From Cephalotus follicularis (Eukaryota; Streptophyta; Magnoliopsida; Oxalidales; Cephalotaceae), in the NCBI GenBank assembly GCA_001972305.1, contig BDDD01001503.1, forward strand, positions 1 to 64,000: 64,000 nt of DNA, given 5' to 3'. Each line of letters starts with the position of its first letter. Within the stretch, counting starts at the first letter, position 1. Under the pieces are notes generated by a model. The model searched no databases. It saw only the letters and a list, made by a program, of their open reading frames with translations, and was not told the DNA's origin. Positions 34,832-47,088 of the stretch are shown here, one piece after another. A program made the position numbers and the translations under genes.

Positions 34832-35930
34832 TACAAGGGTCACCGATTGTGATTGAACCTATTAGACACTGTCTTATAAGAGACTAATGTTCTCAGAGAA
34901 AAGACCTATGAGATCCCATTATCGAGATAAGCCATAAGGGTCACCGACCGAGATGAACCATAAGGGTCACCGACCGTGATTGGACCCATAAGGTCACCGT
35001 CTTAACAAGCTAACATCATTTGAGGATATCTCATAGGGCCTCCTTTAGCAGGTGAGCTTAAGGGTGAATTTCGCATTATGAAGGCCGCGACGACCTCGTT
35101 TAACTTCAAGTAGAATCCTGACTACCTATGCTTTGTCCTAAATGGACTAGCATTAAGGGGAAGGATTGACCAGGCCAATGTTATCTCGACTCCATCCTCA
35201 ACAGCACAAGCAGTGCGTAGACAATGGTAATGCTCTACTGCATCAGAGTAGTGCGTAGGTGGTTGTGATGCTACCTTAAGCCAAGGAGGCCGAGGAGCAC
35301 TGATAGTGGTCTGCTACCTCGGCAGAGGAGGCCAAGGAGAGCTTATATATGTCCTAAAATAATTTTGAATGCTATGGAATGTCTGTGGCCTGCTACCTCG
35401 GTAGAGGAGGCCGAGGAGAGCTTATATGTGCCCTGTAATGATATGGAATGTTATGGATGATGACTTTTATGTTTTGAGCCATTGCTGTAAACTAGCTTTC
35501 ATACATCTCGCATACCCTACATATATTTGCTATATCTACGCATATTGTACTACCTACACAACCATGAGTTGCTGACCCATTCTCGAATGGGTCAGGTTAA
35601 GGTACATAAGACGCACCGCAGTGAGCGGTTGGGCCAGATTGTGGAGTAGGGATTTTAGTTACAGAGCAGCTTCTTCTACCTACCTTATTGTATAAGAATG
35701 TTGTAAACGGTTCTATTTGACCTGCTGACTTGTGGTAGCGCATTTGATATGAGATATTGATATTTTTATTGGGTCAATCTAAGGAAGATATTAGATTGAT
35801 TATTTTATGCTGCATGACTCTGATTAAAGTTTTAATTTATGGCGATTGTTGGATGATGATTGATTGATGCGTATGGAAGGCTTGTCACGTGTAGGGCCGT
35901 GGGGCCCTCCTCATGGTTCGCGGTGTGACA
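34832..35930 (+). repeat. 5' LTR of element G, right part
   Basis: It resumes after the GAACC copy at 34827-34831. The phrase AAGGGTCACCGACCG recurs three to four times in 34838-34998. A second repeated unit, CTGCTACCTCGG.AGAGGAGGCC, occurs near 35325 and 35390. The LTR ends GCGGTGTGACA at 35930. Confidence 0.75.
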
Positions 35931-35937
35931 GTTTATT

Positions 35938-35949
35938 CAGTATCAGAGC
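35938..35949 (+). promoter_or_regulatory. Primer-binding site of element G
   Basis: CAGTATCAGAGC, a two-base variant of the initiator Met-tRNA complement, seven bases after the LTR end. Confidence 0.65.
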
Positions 35950-36093
35950 GTCGTTCTATGTTGGATATGCCAAGATAGGATCATTGGCAGTTAGAATTGT
36001 GAATGATTGATTGGATTAAGTGTTGCTTTAATTATGTTGGAGTCGCGAATATGATAAGCTGATATTGACCATTTTCTCTTATATAAGGTAGGT

Positions 36094-37400
36094 ATGGAAG
36101 GTCGTAGTGGAAGAGTTGCAAGAAGAACTAGGGCAGGGCCGTCAACTAGACGTACCCAAGCCAATGGAAGTAGTGAAGAACATGAAGAAGTAAATATGGC
36201 CCAAGAAGCAGGATTTGCTGCTCTTGCTCAAGAGGAGCCTAGAGATTATATGAGAGAGATGTATGCAATGATGACCAAGATGAATGAATTCATGCAAAGG
36301 CAAGTGGCTGCAGCTGAACAACCCCCAGCTGCAAGGCAGACTAGGCGTGCAGAAGCAACAGATAGACCAGCTAGGCGTACAGAAGCGACAGTTAAGCTAG
36401 CTGCTTGTACCACACCTAAGGAGGATCCTTTGATCATATTTTTGAATCTAAATCCTCCAGCTTTTATAGGGGATTCAGATTCTATTACCGCTGAGAGATG
36501 GCTTATACAAATAGAGAAGATCTTCAGGGTCTTGGAGTGTTCAGACTCAGAGAAGGTTGCTTTTGCCACCTGTATGCTGCAAGGTGAAGCTGAGCATTGG
36601 TGGAGGATGGTTGAGACCACCTGGGAAGAATCAGGAATACCAAATTCCTGGGATATGTTTAAGGTAGAATTCAATGAGAGGTACTACCTTGAGGACGAAG
36701 TTGACAAAAGGGAAGCTGAATTTCTTGGCCTAACTCAAGGCAACATGAATGTGGCCTAGTACGAGGCCAAGTTTATTAAGTTGTCGAGGATAGCTCCTCA
36801 TATGGTTGGCACAGAAGCAAGGAAGGCCAAGAGGTTTCTTGGTGGGCTTAGACCCGATATCAAGCAGAAGCTAGTGCCCCTTCGTTTGAGATCCTTCTTT
36901 GAGTTGGCTAGCAGAGTCCCAGAGATATTGAGGCAGTAGCAGAAGAACTGCGGAATTTGAGGATCCAAGTTTGGTTGTAACAGGCCTGCTTGTTCAGGTT
37001 GGTAATCAGGGAGGAGTTCTGGGAGCAGTAATAAATCCAAGAAGACTAGAAGCAGCAGTAACCCTGGTCAGGGTGGATCTCGTCAGAGCATCAGTAGTCC
37101 ATCTGGTCCCTCAAGACTAGGAGGAAATTTTGTGATTCTCGGCAGATGAGACGAGGTCGTAGCTCTCGGCGGAGACACCAGGGGAGATTGTCTCCACAGG
37201 GAGATCATCCTAGGCTTTTCGGTGATAGTAGTCCAGTCCCTTTTGATCCGTGCGTGTATTGCCAGTGTACTAGTCATGCTTCTGATGATTGCTGGAGGAA
37301 GGACAATAAATGCCTAATTTGTGGAGCTATGGATCATATGGCAGTTGAGTGCCCTCGCAGCAGGTACGGATCAGGAAATCAACCAAGTTAGAGTTTAGCT
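36094..37400 (+). pseudogene. Gag of element G with two CCHC knuckles
   Basis: It starts MEGRSGRVARRTRAGPS at 36094. The capsid block has NPPAFIGDSDSITAERWLIQ, CMLQGEAEHWW and WDMFKVEFNERYY. TAG at 36757 ends the first 221 codons. The same protein continues with FIKLSRIAPHMVG and FLGGLRPDIKQKL. After a frame change two zinc knuckles follow: CVYCQCTSHASDDC (37251-37292) and CLICGAMDHMAVEC (37311-37352). No protease follows before the sequence changes character. Confidence 0.85.
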
Positions 37401-38076
37401 TGATCGCAAGGAGGTTCACAGCAGAGCCGTGGTTCTGGATCGCAATACTAGGGTCGTCCTTGTCCCGTGTCATATTTTGGAGTAAATCATTTAAGACTAT
37501 ATTTTTATATGTGTATGCCATGAGATTTTGGTGATTAATTAGGGCATACGTTAATTTATTCTTTTAAAAACAAGCTATTAAATTTCACATGGGCTGATGA
37601 ATAATTAAATCCATGTGTTCAACTTTGAGTATTAAGCCATCCATTTTCTTCCTTAATGCTTGGGCCCAATCACTCTTTCTCATGGCAAGAAGTTTAGCCC
37701 ATATTACAAGGCCTCCATTTAATCTACAATGTCTCATTTTTTTTCACATGTATACATATATCAATTGGTTAGAAGCTTGTCATTTCTCTATTTCTTTTAT
37801 AGTGCCGAATTCTTCTTCAATTAAGGTCCAAATATTTTTTTGAACTTCGGCCCATCTGTAGAAAGACCCCAATGGCTCTAAGATGGTTCCACACGTTTCT
37901 TGCATACTCATATATTGATAAAAATAGCTAGTAAAGGAATTTGGTCTTTCTTTCTCTCCTTGTTATAGCCGAACCATAATTATTCTTCAAGACTCTCAAT
38001 TCTTCATCAATTTCTTCTAAAAATTCAAGCTTTCATCTACGTCCTTTTCCATTCTTCTAGTGAAATAGGTAAGCTC
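37401..38076 (+). other. LTR-like fragment N (U3-R region)
   Basis: AT-rich, with no coding sequence. It ends in a pyrimidine-rich stretch and AATAGGTAAGCTC, the same arrangement that closes the R region in C (AAGGTAGGTTCT) and G (AAGGTAGGCT). I read it as the left part of a further gypsy LTR, interrupted at 38077. No terminal sequence was confirmed. Confidence 0.35.
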
Positions 38077-40505
38077 TGTTAGATATAGTGACCCGACAAG
38101 CCATTAGATGGGTTGTCATATTATATCTTATCTTGCATGAAACAATATTATTCCTTGTATATATGATGTGTGCTAATTTGTTATGACAATATCACTTGTG
38201 TTTTATCACTTAATTGAAATAGTTTATTATTTACCTGTTTACACTTGTGATGCCCTAACATAAAGTTGGATGCCTGACATGGAGGCTGTGAGACTGGTTA
38301 CCTTATTTCTTATGTCAAATTAGTTCCAAGTCATAGGTTCACTTTGTGGGCATTAGTGAACCAGATAGACTTGCGCATATGTTGCCTGCTCATGGAATTG
38401 GAGGATGGATTCTCTCACTACCATCTGTGTTGGACACTAGGGCAAATACGGGGTGCGCGCTGGGAGCGTGTACACTGAACTGGACCCGCGTAGGAGACAC
38501 TATTTGGATAGTCGCTATTCTCGTGTCAGTAGTGACTCCTACCTGTTGCAGTTGTGTATAAGTGATCATCACTTAGCGAGTTCTCAAACTCGTATGATTC
38601 TTAGACCTGAGCGACTACTCTATATTGTATGGAGACGGTTATACTTTGATCTCCACCTTACCCAGTCCTTACACAGGGCTGGCAATCGGGTGGTCTTTGG
38701 GTATGATCGAATCTATAAGAATATAATTGAGTGCGCAATATGGGATTGTCACACCTGAGCGAAGGTGATCGGCCCTATTATGGTCTGATTATACTTTGGA
38801 CTTATGAAATCCTTGGCCAAGGTTGAGGTAGACTGGAAATTAGATTTTCGGAGAGTTTACCAAGGGTCCCAGTAATGATCAGATATTTTAGTCATTGAGG
38901 TATTATCTAGGGTTGACACATATCCTTACCTTAGACCTCAATCGGGGCCAAGCATGACAAGGGATTATAGTTACGTGAACCGACGACTTAGAAAATCTAG
39001 GGTTTATGAGGTGTGTAATAAATTATGAAAAATTAATTAGATTAATTTTTCCATCTGGATAATATTAGATATTATTCCGATAGCATTTAAATTGGTCAAT
39101 GACCATTAAGAATGGCTAAACCGGACCCTAGGGGTATTTCGGTAATTTATGAACATCTCTTGTTTTAACCAAGATTTTAAAGGGTCCCTGCTTTATAATG
39201 ATTAGTTCTTTAATATGTTGGACATATTAAGTCTTGGTGTCAAATATCGGTTATGTGGATTTTGCATTTTGTGGAAACACATATGTTTGATCTTACTTAA
39301 CCAATATTCGAAGGGTACATGAGATCACTAAAAGAGTTAGACTCTAATTGCTTCACTGGCCAGACAAAGCGTCGACGTCTTTTAGAAAGACGTCGATGCT
39401 TAACGTTTTTTATAGGCGTCGATGTCTTTTAGAAAGCGTCGATGTTCTTTGTGCCACATTACATAAGCGTCGATGTCTTTTGGAAAGTATCGACGTCTTT
39501 GAGCAGGACGTGCAACCTGTGCACGAACTCACTTCGTGGGCACGTTTTCTCTCTCATCTCCAGCAGCCATCTCCCGTTCTTGCATGTTATGGGAACGTGG
39601 GGATCATGGCCACAGACTCCATAGGAGTGAGGACCATGATCCTAAGTGAATGAGAGAGTGGGAGAGAGAAGAAGGAGGCTAGTGATAAGCATTTTCTGCA
39701 GAAAATGTAATAAAAAGATTAGGGTTTTTGCTGGGCAAGAGAAGCTCGATTTTCTCTCTGGAGAGTGTGTTCCCTTCATCTGTGATACACCAAGCAAGAG
39801 CTTATCTAGGGTGGATTGATTTTTGACTTCATTGGTCAATATCAATTTACCTTTTATAAGCTTAGTGAGAGAGAGAGAGAGTTCATACACTTTGTTCTTG
39901 GTTATTGCTGGTAGGATTGCTTGTTGTTCCAGTGACTTGGAGAAGATTAAAGAGGGAATCTACTCAAGCGTGTAGCGGCAAAGAAAGAAGGAGACTACAC
40001 TGTTGGTATATCTATTGGTCCTTCTCTTATTGCCATGTCTTTGTGTCACCATTGCTTGCTATGGTGACACTAATTCAATTAATGTGATGATGTGGTAATC
40101 CACGTGGTCTGTGGACATGCCTTTTGGACTGTTTTTAGCTTTTAATGGGTGTTCTTCCGCTGCTATTTTGTATGTTTTTGTTTTGTTCTACACCCTATTT
40201 GCCGAAGTCCTTTTTGGCTCCAGATTCGGTTTATCCGTTTCCGTCAAGCTCTACATACTTTCTTGATAAGATTAGTTAATAGGATTACATTCTCATCATG
40301 AATTTCGGGTTTTATATTGGTGAAGTAGAATTGATATTTGATTATAGTTTTAAAGATGAAATCTGCATGAATTACTTACTACCTTAACCTCAAAAAATTT
40401 GGGTTATGAGTGGTTAGTGAGAGGTTATTTTCTTCTAAGATTTTAAGATGTCTTCATTGAATTAAGGTTGTAATATGAAAATTAGTAGGTTGATAATCAT
40501 ATTTA
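38077..40505 (+). repeat. LTR-like block M, first copy of a 2.4-kb repeat
   Basis: It starts TGTTAGATATAGTGACCCG and matches 40506 onward through conserved blocks, for example GGGTTGTCATATTATATCTTA, TTGGACATATTAAGTCTTGG and CTTCCGCTG. Similarity fades after about 40200/42645. It carries a decamer cluster (39365-39500) and a GA tract (39868-39885). It is probably an LTR of the same family as H, interrupted by H. Confidence 0.65.
39365..39500 (+). repeat. GTCGAC decamer cluster in M
   Basis: Six to seven copies of AAGCGTCGATGTCTTTTAGAAA and GACGTCGATGC variants, more regular in spacing (about 20-30 bp) than in other elements. Confidence 0.8.
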
Positions 40506-41784
40506 TGTTAGATATAGTGACCCGACAAGCCATTAGATGGGTTGTCATATTATATCTTATCTTGTATGAAACAATCTTATTTCTTGTATATATGATGTGT
40601 GCTAATTTTGTTATGGCTATATCACTTGTGTTTTATAACTTAATTGAAATAGTTTATTATTTACCTGCTTACACTTACGATGCCCTGACATAAGGTTGGA
40701 TGCCTAGCATGAAGGCAGTGAGATTGGTTACCTTATTCCTTATGTCGAATTAGTTCCAAGTCATAGGTTCAATTTGTGGGCATTAGTGAACCAGATAGAC
40801 TTACGCGTATGTTGCTCATGGAATTGGAGGATGGATTCTCTCACTACCATCTGTGCTGGACACTAGGGCAAATACGGGGTGCGCACTGGGAGCGTGTACA
40901 CTGAACAAGACCCGCGTAGGAGACACTATTTGGATAGTCGTTATTCTCGTGTCAGTAGTGACTCCTACTTGTTGCGGTTATGTATAAGTGATGATCACTT
41001 AGCGAGTTCTTAAACTCGTCTGATCCTTAGACCTGAGCGACTACTATATATTGTATGGAGACGGTTATACTTTGATCTCCACCTTACTCAGTCCTTGCGC
41101 AGGACTGACAATCGGGTGGCCTTTGGGTATGATCGAATCTATACGAATATAAGTGAGTGCGTAATATGGGATTGTCACACTTGAGCGAAGGTGATCGGCT
41201 CTATTATGATTTGATTATACTTTAGACTGATGAAATCCTTGGCCAAGGTTGAGGTAGACTGGAAATTAGATTTCTGGAGAGTTTACCAAAGGTCCTAGTA
41301 ATGATCAGATATTTTAGCCATTGAGGTATTATCTAGGGTTGACACATATCCTTACCCTAGACCTCAATCGGGGCCAAGTATGACAAGGGATTATAGTACA
41401 CGTGAACCGACAACTTAGAAAATCTAGGGTTAATGAGGTGTGTAATAAATTATGAAAAATTAATTATATTGATTTTTCTATCTGGAAAATATAAGATATT
41501 ATTCCGAGAGCATTTAAATTTGTCTATGACCATTTAGAATGGCTAAACCGAACCCTAGGGGTATTTCGGTAATTTATGAACACCTCCGGTTTTAACCAAG
41601 ATTTTAAAGGGTTCCTGCCCAATAATGATTAGTTCTTTAATATGTTGGACATATTAAGTCTTGGTGTCAAATATCGGTTATGTGGATTTTGCATTTTGTG
41701 GAAACATATTTGTTTGATCCTACTTAATCAATATTATAAGGGATTAAATAAGTTGGACTTATACTCAAAATGCTTTATATACCA

Positions 41785-41950
41785 GTCAAAGCGTCGACGC
41801 CATCTGGGAAAGCGTCAGCGCATTCCTTTAGACAAAGCGTCGACGCATTCAGGGAAGCGTCGACGCTTAAGGCTTATATAGCGTTGATGACTTTTAGAAA
41901 GACGTCGGCGTTTAGTGCCATGTAATCCATAAGCGTCGACGCTTAGCGCG
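41785..41950 (+). repeat. GTCGAC decamer cluster in LTR of H
   Basis: Four exact GCGTCGACGC sites at 41791-41800, 41837-41846, 41857-41866 and 41933-41942, plus variants such as GCGTCAGCGC and GACGTCGGCG. This is the least degraded cluster in the window. Confidence 0.9.
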
Positions 41951-43841
41951 GGTTGTGCAGCCTGTGCATGATCTCACTTCGTGGGCACGTTTTATCTCAC
42001 ATCTCCAGCAGTTTTCTCCCATCAATGCACGTTATGGAAACGTGGGGAACATGGCTACAGACTCCCTGGAAGTGAGGACCATGATCCCATGTTTGTGGGA
42101 GAGTGAGAGAGAGGGAATGTGGGCTGGTGAGAAGCTATTTGTGCAGAGAATGTTTCAGTTTTTTATGGAAGGTTTTTGCTGGGCAAAACGAGGAGAGCAT
42201 TCCCTCTGCACTTAGAGTTTTCTTTCACCTAAAAACACCAAGCAAGTTACTTATCTAGGGTAGATTGTTTTTTATTGCATTAATCAAACTCAATTTTCCT
42301 TTTTATAAGTTTTGAGAGAGAAAGAGAGAGTGCATAAGGAATTTGTTTTGTTTCTTCCTTCTGGTGTGCATTTGCTGGGAGCAGTAGCTGAACGTTTTGG
42401 AGGGCAGTAAAGAAGGAGTCTTGACAAGCTAGTAGCGGCAAAGACGAAGGAGCCAACACCCGTAGGTATATTTGCTTGTCTCCCTCTCTAGTTCCCATGT
42501 TTGTGTGTCACCATTTCTTGCTATGGTGACACCAATTCAACTCTTGTGTTGATGTGGTGATCCATGTGGCCTGTGGTCAAGCCATAATGGACTGTTTTTG
42601 CTTATGTTGGGTGTTCTTCCGCTGTCATGTTTGTATGTTTAAGTTTTGTTCTACACCCTACACACCTTAGTCCAATTATGGCATTGGAATTGGTTATTCC
42701 AATTCCTTCAATTTATAGTGATGGAATTAGAATTGAAGTAATTCAACCCTCCTTTGTATATAAATTTCGGGTTTAAAGGATTAGTATAGATTAATTATTG
42801 CTTTTGTCTCCTAAGTTTCAGCCTTATGGTAAAAGTGAAAATGATTTGGTAATTGAAGATATTAGGTAATGTTAGAAAGTTGAAGTAATCTTGATATATA
42901 TTGGTGGGCTAAGGAGTAAGTCATATGAACAAATTGGAGTCAAAATGGATATTCAATCCTCTCTTATTAATTCGGCCAGGGTAAGATTTATAGGCAAATG
43001 GTGTTGTTTAAAGTATTTAAATGATGGAATAGTGTGTTTAAATGGTGGGTAGAAATGGTTAATGCAATTAAATGAATAAAAGAAATTTTATGAATGAGAT
43101 CATGTTAGTGGACTTATAACAGCTCCAAGTTGTGCATATGTAAGTGTTAGGATTAATGCAAGTAGTTTCAAGGAGAAATTATGTGAGGTTATGTAAGAGG
43201 TATAATGCGTCTATCAACTGAAAAGTGTTAATTTGGGGAATATAGCTTTACATAGCTCATAAGAGCATTGTATGCATATCCTTTGCATAAACCTTGAGAA
43301 TATGTTATTGAATCTATCATGTGATGACAATATAGACGTGGATCCCGTAGCTGATCCAGAGCATCGAGGGGCCGGTCCGCGATAGTGGATTGCAGTAAAT
43401 CAGTGAGTGGGACATTCCCGTCCTTTATTTTTATTGTCTTTGAGACTCCTGTTTCTATATGTGCGCTTTTGTTTGTTATTGATGATTTGATAGGGATTTG
43501 AATCCCACATGTCTTATTTGAGCTTGTTATTGCTTGTTTTGTGATAGACTCTGAGTGACTATGTCACCTTCCTATTTTTCTTTATGTGTCATTGCGTGCT
43601 TTGTACTCTGATGCTGATTATTATGTTGTATGTGACTGTAATAATGGTCTAGGGTGAGGTGTACATTCGATGCCCACTCTCCTTAACATGCCCATTGGTC
43701 TATGATGGGGTGTTATGTGGGAACTGCCCCCGGGTGTCCATCGCCTGGATATGCGGCATACTATTGTCTATGATGGTATGCTGAGTGTGAGTGCAGCTGA
43801 GCTCCGTTACTTACTTGACAGACCATATTACTAGTTTGATG

Positions 43842-44135
43842 CCATTAGATATGGCAGAGTAGAGCAGTATTGCCATTAGATATGACAGAGCATAGTAGTA
43901 TTCCATCAGATATGGCAGAGCAGAGCAGTATTGCCATTAGAAATGGCAGAGACAAGAGATATGGCGGTGACATGAGACATTGCACCGGTGCATAAGGATG
44001 ATGATCTGACGATGATGATCTGAAGGATGATGTACACATCTTGCAGCCTGTGGATCAATTACTATTGCTGCAGCCAGATCAGTATTTCCATTAGATATGG
44101 CCAGATCAGTATTGCCATTAGATATGGCCAGACAT
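43842..44135 (+). repeat. Minisatellite in LTR of H
   Basis: Six to seven imperfect units of 30-36 bp based on CAGTATTGCCATTAGATATGG, broken in the middle by a diverged stretch. Confidence 0.85.
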
Positions 44136-44880
44136 GAGGTATGATTATGACAGTATAGATGTACCCGTATCCCAGACAGTTCAGATGAACTAGCATTTCA
44201 GATATTATATCAGATGGGCACATTTCTTGTTTTTTAATTGATGATTTCATCCGAGACTCATGATATTTCATTCTACTCTGATTTCACTGTGACCTTATTA
44301 TACTCGGATAGTATTATCCTTAGTCATATTGTTTTATTCAGAGAGTGACCAAATGTTTAGATTGAGCTTATAGTTCAGTTGTAGTTATTGTATTGTCAGT
44401 TCCAGTATTGAGTTGTTGGCTTCTATTATAATGTTTTGCTAATGGCTATGTTCTTTTCATGGATTCTTTTATATTTGTAGCATATACTTTTGATTACCAC
44501 ATACATTTCTTTCAGCGCATCCGGTTGTTTGTATGGATGCATTAGGTAATGACTTGTCCCAACTCACTTAATCGTTTAGACTAACCCCCTCCCAATCTTA
44601 TTTTACAGTTGAGGTAGCAGTGGATGATCCAGTTGATCCACCAGTACCGTAGTAGTGAGTTTTGGAGGTAGACCACAGGCCCAGGCACCAGGCACTGGGG
44701 ATCATGGTCAGTTCCACTTGCATGCATTGGGGCATTTGGGATATATACATACATTTTTGCTTATGTTTATGTGTGATTTATAGTAGATGTTGAATTATTG
44801 ATTCTTTTGAGAGAATTATGATTGTACAGTTAGTATGATGAAACAAGCATGATTGTGATGACCCTGTGATAGAATAGAAC

Positions 44881-45239
44881 TAAATAAACTGTTGATTCCT
44901 CCTTCGGGAGTGATAAATATAAATTGTGATTTCTTACAGCTGAATTTTTTTTTTCCGGAAAGGTCCATTTATGGAGGAACTCTTGCAATTTTTCTGCAAG
45001 AATTTCCACCCTATTTATTGGACAAATAATGATAATGAATAAGGGAGTCGACATTCATTATGAGGTTAATATAAATATTGAACTGAAACGGTGATAATAG
45101 GGCTAAAGAGGTCAGGTATGTAATTAAGTAATGAATGTTAAAGTTATAGATGTATGATGATATTTATGCTAAAATAATAAAAGTTTGAATAAATGGAATA
45201 ATAATTATAAGAATGATCTAATGGAAAATTTATTATAAA
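44881..45239. other. AT-rich leader region of H
   Basis: No coding sequence recognised. Gag would be expected here or just downstream and is absent. Confidence 0.4.
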
Positions 45240-45317
45240 AACTCCACCGTTAAGCGTGCTCAAGCGAGAGAAAATCTTATGATGGATGACCTCTTGGGAA
45301 GTTAGGTAGTGTTGTGC
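45240..45317 (+). pseudogene. 5S rRNA-like segment (3' two-thirds)
   Basis: AACTCCACCGTTAAGCGTGC, then GCGAGAG, GATGGATGACCTC and TTGGGAAGT, and an end GTGTTGTGC. These match in order and spacing positions of about 41-118 of plant 5S rRNA, covering most of the internal promoter (A box to C box) with scattered changes. The first 40 bases of 5S are not present. It is not a functional gene. It may be a Cassandra/SINE3-type capture or part of a gypsy leader. Confidence 0.7.
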
Positions 45318-45541
45318 GTAGTTAGTTCATATTATGGCATGGCCCATCGTTCAGGATTATGGAAAGTGGGACGGGCCGTGTCAGTCCTAGCACCAATTCA
45401 CTATCTATAGTGCGGAGAGACCGTGGTAAACAACCTATGGGATCGGTACCTACCGTACATGGTAGAGACTATGCCATGGATCAAAGAGTCACAACGGGAT
45501 CGGCTTCAGTTATTTGAGGTATTATTCACATATCCCAGCAT

Positions 45542-45978
45542 ATGGCACAGACCCTTGTAGATCCAGGTTCATCTCATTCATATATTGCTATGCATTTTCT
45601 ATGTCATATTGAGGTGGAGCCTGAGCCTTTATCTTTTATAATGGAGGTTAGCACCCCAGTAGGAGAACCTGTTTACTCAAATGGGTGTGTAGGTCTTGTG
45701 CCCTCGAGATTGCCGGTCGTATTTTGATGGCTGATCTGATATTGTTGCCGATGGGAGAACTGGATGTCATCCTTGGAATGGATTGGTTATCGGCACATTA
45801 TGCTTATGTGGATTGTCATAGGAAGGTCGTAACCTTCAGTATGCCAGGCCAGTCTCAATTCCAGTTTGTTGGAACTTTAGAGCACCAGTCAGCCCATATG
45901 ATTTATGTTATTCAGGCTGAGAAGCTTCTGAGACAGGGTTGTAGCGGTTACTTGGCCCATGTGACAGATGGCAGGAAA
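45542..45978 (+). pseudogene. Aspartic protease of element H
   Basis: It opens with TLVDPGSSHSYIAMHFL (D-P-G active site) and FIMEVSTPVGEPVYSN. One frame change near 45690 moves to CALEIAGRILMADLILLPMG and then DVILGMDWLSAHYAYVDC, the conserved end of plant gypsy proteases. A TAG at 45979 separates it from RT in the same frame. Confidence 0.85.
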
Positions 45979-45990
45979 TAGATACCGAGG

Positions 45991-46890
45991 TTGGAGGATG
46001 TCCCTGTTGTTTGTGAGTATCCGGATGTGTTTCCGGAGGAATTAACGTCCTTATCTCCTGAGAGAGATGTGGAGTTTTCTATAGATCTCCTGCCAAATAC
46101 AGCACCGATATCGAGAGCTCCTTATCGCATGGCCCCTCATGAATTGAAAGAATTGGAAGTGCAATTACAGGGGTTGCTCGATAAAGATTTTATTAGACCG
46201 AGTGTTTTCCCGTGGGGAGCACCTGTCTTATTTGTTAAAAAGAAGGATGGATCCTTGAGGATGTGCATTGATTATCGACAGCTCAACAAGGCTACTGTTA
46301 AGAACAAGTACCCGTTGCCGCACATTGACGAATTGTTTGATCAATTGAGAGGATCTTCAGTATTCTCCAAGTTAGATTTGATATCAGGGTATCATAAACT
46401 CAGAGTTAGAGCCGAGGACATTCCAAAGACAGCTTTCAGGTCACGATATGGACATTATGAATTCGATGTAATGCCATTTGGGGTAACCAATGCCCCTGTT
46501 GTATTCATGAGCTTGATGAACAGGGTGTTTAGTCCGTATCTTAACCTATTTATTGTGGTCTTTATTGATGATATCTTGGTGTACTCTAAATCTATGGAGG
46601 AGCATGGAGAGCATTTGCACTTGGCATTGCAGGTTTTGAGAGATCACCGATTGTATGCCAAGTTTGACAAATACGAGTTTTGGTTGTCAGAAGTGGTTTT
46701 TCTCGGTCACGTTATTTTCAGTGTTGATTTATCAGTAGATCCAGCAAAGATAGAAGCAATAAGAGACTGGAAAAGACCGATTAACGTGACAAAAATCCGG
46801 AGTTTCTTAGGCTTAGCGGGATATTACAGCTGTTTTGTCGAGATTTTTTCCTGGACAGCTGCACCTTTGACCAGATTGACGCAAAAATAG
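45991..46890 (+). pseudogene. Reverse transcriptase of element H
   Basis: A 299-codon open segment covers essentially the whole [67 protein letters not shown], the intact catalytic [11 protein letters not shown], and [16 protein letters not shown]. It is the longest clean RT in the window. Neighbouring protease and RNase H are broken, so the polyprotein is not functional. Confidence 0.9.
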
Positions 46891-47088
46891 ACAGTTTTTA
46901 TTTTGGGATGATGATTGTGAACGGAGCTTCCAAGAGCTAAAACATCGTTTGATTTCTACGACAATTTTGGCCTTGCCGGAGGGCAATGAAGGCTTTGTTG
47001 TATATAGTGATGCATCTAGCAATGGCTTGTGATGTGTTCTCATGCAGGGTGGAAAGGTGATCACTTATGCCTCAAGGAAGTTGAAGCC
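46891..47088 (+). pseudogene. RNase H of element H, first part
   Basis: After a TAG and a frame change it reads VYSDASSNGL (first Asp block), then a TGA, VLMQGGKVITYASRKLK. It stops at solo LTR K. AAGCC at 47084-47088 is the target copy. Confidence 0.8.

Larger units (their letters stand above)
23952..37400 (+). mobile_element. Ty3/gypsy element G (5' LTR and gag only)
   Basis: A 5' LTR (23952-25001 plus 34832-35930) split by element F, a PBS and a gag gene with two zinc knuckles. Coding sequence stops near 37400, where LTR-like sequence N begins. The left edge is uncertain because of the (TA)n tract. The LTR has the same internal plan as C, with a GA-rich R region, AAGGTAGGCT, minisatellites, CTGACCCATTCTCGAATGGG and a ...GTGTGACA end. 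Confidence 0.7.
40506..44880 (+). repeat. 5' LTR region of element H
   Basis: Starts TGTTAGATATAGTGACCCG. It has a decamer cluster (41785-41950), a GA-rich R region (about 42315-42330) and a minisatellite (43842-44135). The right end was not found: no clear ...CA/PBS pair occurs, so 44880 is approximate. Confidence 0.5.

Noticed and set aside
38346-38758. Overlapping open stretches as coding genes
   Set aside because: They lie in the M repeat, the second copy at about 40780-41190 does not preserve the frames, and no domain is seen.
45240-45317. Functional 5S rRNA gene
   Set aside because: The first third is missing and the promoter boxes carry several substitutions.
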